5,690 bases of DNA, from NCBI GenBank assembly GCA_030614035.1, contig JAUWKW010000110.1, positions 1 to 5,690 on the forward strand, written 5' to 3'. Positions within the stretch are counted from its first letter, which is position 1. The number at the start of each line of letters is the position of its first letter. Shown here one piece after another: positions 1 to 5,690 of this stretch. Source of the DNA: Chromatiales bacterium. GTDB lineage: Bacteria; Pseudomonadota; Gammaproteobacteria; Steroidobacterales; GCA-2729495. The notes under the pieces were generated by a model. It did no database searches and was not told where the DNA came from. It saw nothing but the letters and a program-made list of their open reading frames with translations. The position numbers were made by a program, and so were the translations under genes.

Positions 1-781
1 AAGCAGCACGAATTTCCCGCGTCCGCTCCTTCGCCATCTCCAGCATCGAGTCCGGCAGACCTTTTGCGACGAGCTTGTCCGGGTGATGCTGATTCATTAA
101 GCGCCGGTAGGCAGTCTTAACCTCCCGATCCGATGCGCTCGGCTCAATGCCCAATGCCTTGTAGGCCTGGTCCAGCTCCTGACGCCCGGCCTGTGCGCGC
201 GTGCCGGCCTGGCCGAAGCGTCGCCGCGCTCTGAGCACCGCCTCCATTTGCGCAAGTTCGACCCGCCCAATGTTCAGCTGGCCGGCAATACGCCACAACA
301 ATTCCCGTTCAGCCGCGTGGATACTGCCTTTGCTGAGCGCCATATCCATCTGAATCTCGACGAAGGTTCGCAGTAATAGTCGTTGACCCCGGCAAGCCTT
401 GCGCAACCGGGTAATCTGTTCATCGATTGCAAAGTCGGGGTTCTTGCCGCGGGTAAACAGATCGATTGCCTTCCTGACTTCTTCCGGATGCAACTGCATT
501 TGGTGCATGATGCTGCGCGCGGCGCGGATTTCTTCCTCGGAAACATGGCCATCCGCCTTGGCCAAATGCCCCAGCGTCAGAAACGTGGTTTCAAAAAAGA
601 TCTGCTGGCGCTTCCGGCCGGAAAGACGAGCGAATCCGCCCACATCCGATGCGTTTTTGAAGCCGCCGAGACCACGATCGAACAGGTGGCCCAGCACTAC
701 GCCCACCAACGCGCCAGAAATACTGCCACGGGACAGGACAAAGCCCAGCAGCCCGCCGAATAATTTTCCTATCCAATCCAC
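1..781 (-). CDS. djlA: DjlA, membrane-anchored DnaJ-like co-chaperone (3' end cut by window edge)
   Basis: The minus strand translates without a stop from a GTG at 781 to the window edge (260 codons). Residues 5-33 form a glycine-rich hydrophobic segment, the usual single N-terminal membrane anchor of DjlA. Residues about 60-180 are a helical TerB-like central domain containing AKADGHVSEEEI (74-85). Residues about 203-260 are a C-terminal J domain with the HPD tripeptide at 233-235, which in J proteins triggers DnaK ATP hydrolysis. In E. coli, DjlA is an inner-membrane type III J protein of 271 residues that assists DnaK and affects Rcs/capsule signalling, so only about 10 residues should be missing here. 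An in-frame TAA lies 27 nt upstream of the GTG and no other start codon falls between them, so the GTG is well supported even though no clear ribosome binding site is visible. Family identity is from recalled motifs and domain order. The gene is divergent from purC. Confidence 0.93.
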   Translation of the reverse strand, partial: MDWIGKLFGGLLGFVLSRGSISGALVGVVLGHLFDRGLGGFKNASDVGGFARLSGRKRQQIFFETTFLTLGHLAKADGHVSEEEIRAARSIMHQMQLHPEEVRKAIDLFTRGKNPDFAIDEQITRLRKACRGQRLLLRTFVEIQMDMALSKGSIHAAERELLWRIAGQLNIGRVELAQMEAVLRARRRFGQAGTRAQAGRQELDQAYKALGIEPSASDREVKTAYRRLMNQHHPDKLVAKGLPDSMLEMAKERTREIRAA

Positions 782-883
782 TGGGGTCAGGCTATCGGAG
801 TTTTCCGCAAGAGTTTATGCCCACTAAGGCGAATACAGACGCTACAATACCCGGCCCTGAGCCAGCGAAACCTTTGATACCGG
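782..883. promoter_or_regulatory. Divergent spacer djlA/purC with candidate purC -10
   Basis: This 102-bp spacer must hold promoters for both djlA (leftward) and purC (rightward). On the plus strand TACAAT at 843-848 is a good -10 match and would start transcription near 855, leaving a leader of about 29 nt. The -35 position (about 820-825) does not resemble TTGACA, so the promoter would be weak or activator dependent. No convincing leftward promoter was found. The assignment rests on pattern matching only. Confidence 0.35.
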
Positions 884-1786
884 ATGGATACGATTGCGAT
901 CCCGGACGCGCTATACGAGTCGAGATTGACAGCGCTGCCCCGAATAAGTCAAGGCAAGGTACGCGATCTCTACGCGGTTGATGACGATCACCTCCTGATT
1001 GTTACCACAGACCGGCTGTCCGCATTCGATGTCGTTTTGCCTGATCCGATCCCGCGGAAAGGAGAGGTGCTGACGCAGCTGTCGAACTTCTGGTTCGCAC
1101 GAACCACCGATATTGTCGACAACCATCTCAGCGAGCTTCCGCTAGCAGACATCGTGACAGATCACGAAGAACGCAATGCCATCGCTAGCCGAGCCAGCGT
1201 GGTGCGGCGCCTGGAACCATTGCCGATCGAGGCCGTGGTACGCGGCTATTTGATCGGTTCCGGCTGGAAGGACTACCAGCGGACCGGGCGGGTTTGTGGC
1301 ATCGAGTTGCCCCCAGGTATCGACCAGGCGTCACAACTTCCCGAGCCGATCTTCACGCCGGCGACCAAAGCCGCTGCAGGCGATCACGATGAAAATATCT
1401 CGTTCGAGGAAGTAGTCGATGCAATCGGCCCGGAGCTTGCCCGGCAGGTTCGTGAACTGGCGATCGCCATTTACCGGAGAGGATCGGAGTACGCCATTCG
1501 GCGCGGTATTATTATCGCCGACACCAAGTTCGAGTTTGGCCTCGACAGCGATGGGAAACTGTACCTGATCGACGAGGTGCTAACGCCGGACTCGTCGAGA
1601 TTCTGGCCGGCAGACCAGTACCAGACCGGCATCAGCCCGCCGAGCTTCGACAAGCAGTTCGTTCGCGACTACCTGGAGACGCTGGACTGGGATAAGACGG
1701 CGCCCGGGCCTGATCTGCCGGATGACATCATCCGAAGGACGGCCGAGAAGTATCGCCAGGCGCTGGATCTGCTGACGGTTGACTGA
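884..1786 (+). CDS. purC: Phosphoribosylaminoimidazole-succinocarboxamide (SAICAR) synthase
   Basis: PurC condenses CAIR with L-aspartate using ATP to give SAICAR in the cytosolic de novo purine pathway. The 300-residue protein matches the longer form of the family (about 290-310 residues) rather than the roughly 240-residue enterobacterial/Bacillus form. Visible hallmarks in order are GKVRDLY (24-30), DRLSAFD (43-49), the signature region [15 protein letters not shown] (113-127), [15 protein letters not shown] (158-172), IADTKFEFG (211-219) and [13 protein letters not shown] (229-241). These cover the nucleotide and CAIR/aspartate binding regions. The start is firm: an in-frame TGA sits at 875-877, just upstream of the ATG, and no alternative start lies between. 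No Shine-Dalgarno sequence is apparent. The last 59 bp overlap the 3' end of the opposing BtuF-like gene. No missing motif or frameshift was seen. Confidence 0.97.
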   Translation: MDTIAIPDALYESRLTALPRISQGKVRDLYAVDDDHLLIVTTDRLSAFDVVLPDPIPRKGEVLTQLSNFWFARTTDIVDNHLSELPLADIVTDHEERNAIASRASVVRRLEPLPIEAVVRGYLIGSGWKDYQRTGRVCGIELPPGIDQASQLPEPIFTPATKAAAGDHDENISFEEVVDAIGPELARQVRELAIAIYRRGSEYAIRRGIIIADTKFEFGLDSDGKLYLIDEVLTPDSSRFWPADQYQTGISPPSFDKQFVRDYLETLDWDKTAPGPDLPDDIIRRTAEKYRQALDLLTVD

Positions 1787-2582
1787 AGGCCCAGGCCGAA
1801 ATAATCCCGTGCAGTGCTTCCAATCCGTCGGTCAGGGCAGCCGGCCCAGGTTGCAGTATCAGCGCTGACTTGATCTCAAACACGTCACCGTTACGAACGG
1901 CAGGGATAGCGTCCCAGCCTGGACGGGCGGCAAGCTTTTCCGGCCTGAATTTCTTACCGCACCAGGAACCAACGATGATATCGGGCTGACGGCGTGTGAC
2001 TTCGTCAGGGTCGGCAATGATTCTCTGCGACCCGATCGCCTGACCGGCAAGTTCCGAGAAACAGTCGTCACCGCCGGCCACGCCGATCAATTCCGAGACC
2101 CAACGTATACAGGAAATCATCGGGTCGTCCCATTCCTCGAAATAAACCCGCGGCCGAGCCGGCAGACCAGCGGAGACAGCGGCGATCCGATCCAGGTTCT
2201 GCTGCATTTCGTTGCAAAGCTCGGCAGCCTTTTCCGGACATCCAACCATGCCACCGAGTATCTGAATCATCCCGAGGATTTCTGCGACGCTGCGATGATT
2301 GAAAATGTGGATTGACACGCCGCGCCGCACGAGCTCAGCCGCTATGTCCGCCTGGATATCGGAAAATCCAAGGACAAGGTCCGGTTCGAGTGCGAGTATC
2401 TTGTCGATCTTGGCGCTGGTAAATGCTGCTACTTTGGGCTTCTCCCGGCGTGCTCTGGGAGGGCGCACGGTAAATCCGGATATGCCGACGATGCGCCAGT
2501 CCTCCCCGAGCAGATACAGCGTCTCGGTGGTCTCCTCGGTCATGCACACGATACGCTGTGGAAACACTGAATTCATCGTCAT
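1728..2582 (-). CDS. BtuF-like (TroA-fold) cobalamin/metallophore-binding family protein, no signal peptide
   Basis: This 284-residue protein resembles the COG0614 periplasmic binding proteins (BtuF, FhuD, FepB type). It has an N-lobe beginning [19 protein letters not shown] (10-28), then [15 protein letters not shown] (58-72), a linker-like region, [10 protein letters not shown] (148-157), [12 protein letters not shown] (162-173), [10 protein letters not shown] (205-214), [10 protein letters not shown] (220-229) and [17 protein letters not shown] (243-259). Unlike true BtuF it has no hydrophobic leader or lipobox: the first strand starts about ten residues in, and the in-frame codons upstream offer no signal peptide. 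It is therefore probably cytosolic. No btuC or btuD permease/ATPase gene is adjacent. Start choice is uncertain among TTG 2585, ATG 2582 and ATG 2576, none with a clear ribosome binding site. Residues 266-284 form a Pro/Ser-rich tail encoded antisense to purC. The ligand is not shown by the sequence; cobalamin is only the usual automatic label. Confidence 0.85.
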   Translation of the reverse strand: MTMNSVFPQRIVCMTEETTETLYLLGEDWRIVGISGFTVRPPRARREKPKVAAFTSAKIDKILALEPDLVLGFSDIQADIAAELVRRGVSIHIFNHRSVAEILGMIQILGGMVGCPEKAAELCNEMQQNLDRIAAVSAGLPARPRVYFEEWDDPMISCIRWVSELIGVAGGDDCFSELAGQAIGSQRIIADPDEVTRRQPDIIVGSWCGKKFRPEKLAARPGWDAIPAVRNGDVFEIKSALILQPGPAALTDGLEALHGIISAWAFSQPSADPAPGDTSRPSFG

Positions 2583-2654
2583 CAAAGCGGCCGCAGGGCC
2601 GGCTAATGTACAATCTTTGCCGACAGGCCGCCAGACAGCCCACTTGCGAACGTT
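2583..2654. promoter_or_regulatory. Divergent spacer BtuF-like/BrkB-like with overlapping candidate -10 elements
   Basis: About 70 bp separate the two divergent starts. The plus strand has TACAAT at 2609-2614, which would give a BrkB-like transcript beginning near 2621 with a leader of about 34 nt. On the minus strand TACATT (complement of 2605-2610) could be the -10 for the BtuF-like gene. The two elements overlap, so the promoters would compete. Neither has a recognisable -35 at the right distance, so both calls are tentative. Confidence 0.28.
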
Positions 2655-3974
2655 TTGGATACACTCACCGAAAAGCTGGAAACCTTGTTGTGGAGCCCCC
2701 GGGCGGATTCGCTACGCCCGGCATTGAACATGCTTGTGCGGCTCTCACGTTTCATTTACGCGGTGCTGCGCGACGCGCTGACCAGCACACTGACCCTGCG
2801 CGCGATGGGCCTCGTCTACGTGACCATACTTTCTGTCGTGCCGATGATCGCGCTCAGTTTTTCGGTACTCAAAGGATTCGGCTGGCACGAGAGCGAGCTA
2901 AGGCCGTTTCTCGAGATTTTCCTGGAACCGCTGGGCCCGCGCGGTACGGAACTGACCGATACGGTCATGGGCTTTGTCGATAACATCAGGGGTGGCGTGC
3001 TCGCTGGTGTTGGCCTGATTATGCTGTTCTACACAACCATTTCGATGATTAAAAAGGTCGAGGACAGCTTCAATTACATCTGGCGCGTCGAGCGCTCCCG
3101 GAGCTTTGCACGCCGCTTCAGCGAATATCTGAGCGTGATCCTGGTTGGTCCCGTCATCATGGTCACGGCGATGGCGTTGCTCGCGACCGTCAGCAGCAAC
3201 GCATTCGTGGCCGAGGTAACAAGCTTTGCCCCTATTGGCGCAACGCTGGTCCTGATCGGCAAACTGATGCCTTACCTGCTCGTCAGTTTCGGCTTTACCC
3301 TCGTGTACTGGTTCATACCGAATACCCAGGTGAATTTCCTGGCTGCGATGGTCGGCGGATTCAGCGGCGGTGTGATGTGGGCGACGACGGGTATGTTTTT
3401 CACGCAGTTCGTCGCCCAGTCCACGCGAAATGCGGACATTTACGCCGGGTTTGCAATCGTCGTGATTGCGTTGATTTGGTTATACGTTTCCTGGCTGATT
3501 CTTCTGATCGGCGCACAGATTGCATTTTACTTTGAGCATACCCAGTATCTGCGGATCGGATACCAGCGAATCAATATTGGTAACAAGCTGCGGGAAAAAA
3601 TTGCGCTGGGAACGATGACGCTGACCGCCAAAGCATTCCGGAATTCGGGCAAACCGACAACCATTGAAAGCATCGCGAATTCGGTGGGCTTGCCCGGAAT
3701 CCTGGTACAACCGATTGCCAATCGCCTGCAAATGGCCGGCCTCGTGCAGCTGACCTCCAACAACCGGATACTCCCGGGCCGGGATCCCGGCCAGATTGCA
3801 TTGCGAGACATTGTCCAGGCAGTCCGGGATCCACAGAATGCGGATATTTTTCCTCCGGGCCACTGGCCCGCGGAAGTCACCGAAGTTGCGGACGAGTTGG
3901 ACGTAGCAATGAACGAGGCGCTGGCAGACCGCAGCCTTTATGACCTGCTGGATGAGAAACGCGCGTCGTCATAG
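2655..3974 (+). CDS. BrkB/YihY-family inner-membrane protein with C-terminal winged-helix-like tail
   Basis: This 439-residue protein fits the YihY/BrkB (formerly mis-called RNase BN) family. Hydrophobic segments lie at about 50-73, 113-131, 158-180, 193-221, 228-250 and 264-293, giving six likely membrane helices. The family-typical stretch LTLRAMGLVYVTILSVVPM is at 46-64, and KVEDSFNYIW is at 134-143. After the membrane domain comes a soluble tail (about 305-439). Its 335-370 part, with TTIESIANSVGLPGILV followed by an ANRLQMAGLVQ helix, looks like a winged helix. Enterobacterial YihY is only about 290 residues, so this is the long form. The molecular function of the family is not settled; transport or envelope roles have been proposed. 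The start is TTG at 2655; ATG 2730 (residue 26) is an alternative, but residues 3-13 (TLTEKLETLLW) resemble the N-termini I recall in long homologues. No Shine-Dalgarno is visible. It is convergent with pmbA, 17 bp away. Confidence 0.9.
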   Translation: MDTLTEKLETLLWSPRADSLRPALNMLVRLSRFIYAVLRDALTSTLTLRAMGLVYVTILSVVPMIALSFSVLKGFGWHESELRPFLEIFLEPLGPRGTELTDTVMGFVDNIRGGVLAGVGLIMLFYTTISMIKKVEDSFNYIWRVERSRSFARRFSEYLSVILVGPVIMVTAMALLATVSSNAFVAEVTSFAPIGATLVLIGKLMPYLLVSFGFTLVYWFIPNTQVNFLAAMVGGFSGGVMWATTGMFFTQFVAQSTRNADIYAGFAIVVIALIWLYVSWLILLIGAQIAFYFEHTQYLRIGYQRINIGNKLREKIALGTMTLTAKAFRNSGKPTTIESIANSVGLPGILVQPIANRLQMAGLVQLTSNNRILPGRDPGQIALRDIVQAVRDPQNADIFPPGHWPAEVTEVADELDVAMNEALADRSLYDLLDEKRASS

Positions 3975-3991
3975 CGCACCGACGTCTGCCA

Positions 3992-5320
3992 TCAATTTCC
4001 GGCAATGGTCATTTTGTCGATGAGGATCGAGCCACTGCGGATACCGCCCCGGTAATCGGTATCGGTTCCAATGGCGACGATGCCACGATACATATCGTGC
4101 AGGTTACCCGCGATCGTGATTTCGTGTACCGGATATTGAATCTCGCCGTTTTCGACCCAGAAACCGGTTGCGCCGCGTGAATAATCCCCGGTCACCATGT
4201 TGATGCCGCTACCCATCATTTCAGACACGATAAAGCCCCGGTCCATCGCCTTGAGCAGGTCGGCAAAGCTTTCGCCAGTGTTGCTGACCTGAAGGTTGTG
4301 AATGCCGCCTGCATTACCGGTGGTGGTCATCCCAAGCTTGCGGGCGTAGTAACTCGCAAGCACATAACCACGCAGCACACCGTCCTCTACCAGCACCCGG
4401 TCTTTGGTCGCGCCACCCTCGTTATCGAACGGCGCGCTAGCCAAACCCTTGGGGATGTGTGGCAATTCTGTGATGTTCACATGCGATGCGAATACTTCTG
4501 TGTCCAGGGCGTCCAGCAGAAAAGTTGCGCGGCGGTACAAACCACCGCCCCTGATTGCGCCGATTAGAGTACCGATCAAACCACGTGCCAGCCGGGCCGG
4601 GAAAATCACCGGTGTGCTGCGAGTATCCAGCTTGACGGAACCCAAGCGTTGCAACGCGCGTTGGCCTGCCTCTTTGCCCACGCTTTCGGGACTGGCAAGC
4701 TCACCTGGATCCCGTGCCACGGTGTAATCATAGTCGCGTTGCATATCCGAGCCGTCGATCGCCAGAACAGCGCAGGACATGCTGTGTTCGCTGTCGAGGT
4801 AACCAGCCATGAACCCATGGCTGTTTCCGTAGAACTGGGCGCCGTCCTGCGTACCGACCGTCGCGCCTTCCGAATTGGACAGACGTTTGTCCTGATTCAG
4901 CGCCGCCGCTTCGCATTCCAGCGCCAGGTCGATGGCCGCTGGTGCTTCCAACCCCCATGGGTGACACAGAGACAGGTCTGGAATGTCCTTCGCCAGGAGC
5001 TCGGCATCTGCCAGCCCGTTGCAAGGGTCTTCGGCGGCGAATTGCGCCAGCGAACAGGCCTTGGCGACGGTCTCTTCTATGGCAGCGTCACTCATGTCCG
5101 AGGTACTGGCGCTGCCTTTGCGGTGATCAAAGTAGACCGTTACCCCGAGGCCCTGGTCGCGGTGATACTCGAGAGTTTCAACATCCTGCATCCGCGCTGT
5201 CACCGACAAGCCGGAGGCTTTGCTCGCCCCGGCTTCCGCCTGGGTGGCACCCAGTTTGCGCGCTTGTGTCAGAACGAGTTCAACACTCGTTCGCAATTGT
5301 TCAAGTTCGTCACCTGGCAT
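3992..5320 (-). CDS. pmbA: PmbA/TldE, non-metal-binding subunit of the TldD/TldE protease
   Basis: PmbA (TldE) pairs with TldD to form a cytosolic zinc protease that processes unfolded or modified peptides. In E. coli it matures microcin B17 and degrades the CcdA antitoxin. The 442 residues match the usual length (about 450). Recognisable blocks are GLGVTVYFDHRKGSASTSD (57-75), GLASAPFDNEGGAT (292-305), GYVLASYYARKLG (318-330) followed by MTTTGNAGG (331-339), and MVTGDYSRGATGFWVENGEI (375-394) with YPVHEITIAGNL (396-407). TldD's catalytic HExxxH is absent, as expected for TldE. The ATG at 5320 is the only start, because a TGA lies in frame upstream with no other initiator between. The gene is divergent from purE and ends 17 bp from the BrkB-like stop. 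The TldD partner and the frequent neighbour yjgA are not in the window, so partnership is inferred from the family. Confidence 0.97.
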   Translation of the reverse strand: MPGDELEQLRTSVELVLTQARKLGATQAEAGASKASGLSVTARMQDVETLEYHRDQGLGVTVYFDHRKGSASTSDMSDAAIEETVAKACSLAQFAAEDPCNGLADAELLAKDIPDLSLCHPWGLEAPAAIDLALECEAAALNQDKRLSNSEGATVGTQDGAQFYGNSHGFMAGYLDSEHSMSCAVLAIDGSDMQRDYDYTVARDPGELASPESVGKEAGQRALQRLGSVKLDTRSTPVIFPARLARGLIGTLIGAIRGGGLYRRATFLLDALDTEVFASHVNITELPHIPKGLASAPFDNEGGATKDRVLVEDGVLRGYVLASYYARKLGMTTTGNAGGIHNLQVSNTGESFADLLKAMDRGFIVSEMMGSGINMVTGDYSRGATGFWVENGEIQYPVHEITIAGNLHDMYRGIVAIGTDTDYRGGIRSGSILIDKMTIAGN

Positions 5321-5358
5321 CGGGCCCGCCGTTGTGTACTTGGCAAAACAAGCCGATC

Positions 5359-5366
5359 ATTTTATA
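5359..5366 (-). promoter_or_regulatory. Candidate pmbA -10 element
   Basis: Read on the minus strand this is TATAAAAT, the most AT-rich -10-like site in the window. It would start transcription near 5354, about 34 nt before the pmbA ATG. No good TTGACA-like box lies 16-18 bp upstream; TTGGGC is present but only 12-14 bp away. The assignment rests on composition and position only. Confidence 0.45.
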
Positions 5367-5371
5367 CGAAC

Positions 5372-5401
5372 TTTCCATGCCCAAGGCCGCCAATGTAGAA
5401 T
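5372..5401 (+). promoter_or_regulatory. Candidate purE promoter, possibly giving a leaderless mRNA
   Basis: TAGAAT at 5396-5401 matches five of six -10 consensus bases. TTTCCA at 5372-5377 matches four of six -35 bases, with an 18-bp spacer. A transcript starting the usual 6-7 bp downstream would begin at or within a base of the purE ATG (5408), with no leader. This agrees with the absence of a Shine-Dalgarno sequence. A more distant upstream promoter cannot be excluded. Confidence 0.35.
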
Positions 5402-5407
5402 GTGGCA

Positions 5408-5690
5408 ATGACAGCGCTAGTCGGCATCATCGTGGGTTCAAAATCCGACTGGGACGTCTTGTCGCATGCGTCAGAGACTCTGGAAGCTCTGGGAATCGAT
5501 CACGAAACGCGGGTAATCTCGGCGCACCGCACGCCCGACCTGTTATTCGACTATTGCGCCAGCGCCCACGAGCGTGGGCTGCAGGTCATCATCGCCGGCG
5601 CTGGCCTGGCAGCTGGTCTGCCTGGCGCCGCGGCTGCAAAGACTCCTCTGCCGGTCCTCGGTGTCCCGATGGAATCCAAAGCGCTGGGCG
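5408..5690 (+). CDS. purE: PurE, N5-carboxyaminoimidazole ribonucleotide mutase (3' part beyond window)
   Basis: PurE converts N5-CAIR, made by PurK, to CAIR, the substrate of PurC. The 94 codons present cover roughly the first 60% of a protein that is normally about 160-170 residues. The N-terminal strand [11 protein letters not shown] (5-15) holds the phosphate/CAIR-binding GSxSD motif, and SAHRTPD (38-44) holds the catalytic histidine (H40, equivalent to E. coli H45). These mark the class I mutase type rather than the animal-type AIR carboxylase, which has SAHKT. The next loop, normally GAGGAAHLPG, reads [10 protein letters not shown] (64-73): the usual histidine (E. coli H75 by recalled alignment) is glycine at 70, and a glycine is leucine at 67. 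LPVLGVP (81-87) follows. The start is ATG 5408; GTG 5402 is in frame, and a TAG at 5396 blocks anything earlier. purK would be expected downstream, outside the window. Confidence 0.95.
   Translation, partial: MTALVGIIVGSKSDWDVLSHASETLEALGIDHETRVISAHRTPDLLFDYCASAHERGLQVIIAGAGLAAGLPGAAAAKTPLPVLGVPMESKALG

Noticed and set aside
805..820. A PurR-box-like sequence upstream of purC
   Set aside because: It matches about 10 of 16 positions of the E. coli PurR consensus and is not properly palindromic. A similar 11-of-16 match occurs at the BrkB-like start (2644-2659), where no purine control is expected, and none was found before purE. This is most likely chance.
383..827. Plus-strand open frames of 126 and 142 codons antisense to djlA
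   Set aside because: They lie opposite a clear DjlA reading frame, have no recognisable domain or start context, and have the Arg/Pro/Ser-rich composition typical of GC-rich shadow frames.
2299..2983. Plus-strand open frames crossing the BtuF-like gene and the start of the BrkB-like gene
   Set aside because: They overlap two supported genes in the wrong frame or strand, and no motif was recognised in either.
3480..3880. Three minus-strand open frames of 87-127 codons opposite the BrkB-like gene
   Set aside because: They are mutually overlapping frames with low-complexity composition opposite a well supported coding sequence, and none has a recognisable motif.
3975..3991. Intrinsic terminator between the BrkB-like gene and pmbA
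   Set aside because: The 17-bp gap and its flanks hold no GC-rich stem followed by a T run on either strand.
4649..5398. A 249-codon plus-strand open frame antisense to pmbA
   Set aside because: It is long, but it lies opposite a firmly identified PmbA and shows no domain pattern. Long antisense frames are common opposite GC-rich genes. It would also run through the candidate pmbA and purE promoters.
5402..5407. GTG at 5402 as the purE start
   Set aside because: It is in frame but adds only two residues ahead of a normal ATG, and it lies directly against the candidate -10 box, so ATG 5408 is preferred.

Overview
The window looks like a chromosomal housekeeping segment of a gammaproteobacterium. 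It is moderately GC-rich, and it carries a DjlA-type membrane co-chaperone, a ~300-residue PurC, a long BrkB/YihY-family membrane protein, PmbA/TldE and a class I-type PurE. No species can be named from the sequence alone. No tRNA, rRNA, CRISPR array, insertion sequence or phage gene was seen.

Layout: (1) 1-781, minus: djlA, GTG start, running off the left edge about 10 codons before its expected stop. (2) 782-883: short divergent spacer. (3) 884-1786, plus: purC. (4) 1728-2582, minus: a BtuF-like (TroA-fold) binding protein without a signal peptide, whose 3' end overlaps the 3' end of purC by 59 bp. (5) 2583-2654: divergent spacer. (6) 2655-3974, plus: BrkB/YihY-family membrane protein with a C-terminal helical tail. 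(7) 17-bp convergent gap. (8) 3992-5320, minus: pmbA (tldE). (9) 5321-5407: divergent spacer with the clearest -10 elements. (10) 5408 to the right edge, plus: purE, 94 codons present.

The six genes alternate strand without exception (- + - + - +), so no two form an operon here and each needs its own promoter. The spacers are only 70-100 bp, or the genes overlap, so the region is very compact. No gap exceeds about 100 bp. None of the six starts has a convincing Shine-Dalgarno sequence, and two use or may use non-ATG codons.

Functionally, purC and purE are consecutive steps of de novo IMP synthesis (PurE makes CAIR, PurC adds aspartate) and sit 3.6 kb apart with unrelated genes between them. 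DjlA works with DnaK at the membrane. PmbA is half of the TldD/TldE protease, with TldD not in the window. The most unusual points are a His-to-Gly change in a normally conserved PurE active-site loop, the apparently cytosolic BtuF-like protein, the convergent coding overlap, and a possible leaderless purE transcript. I did not find evidence of a novel defence, mobile or biosynthetic system.
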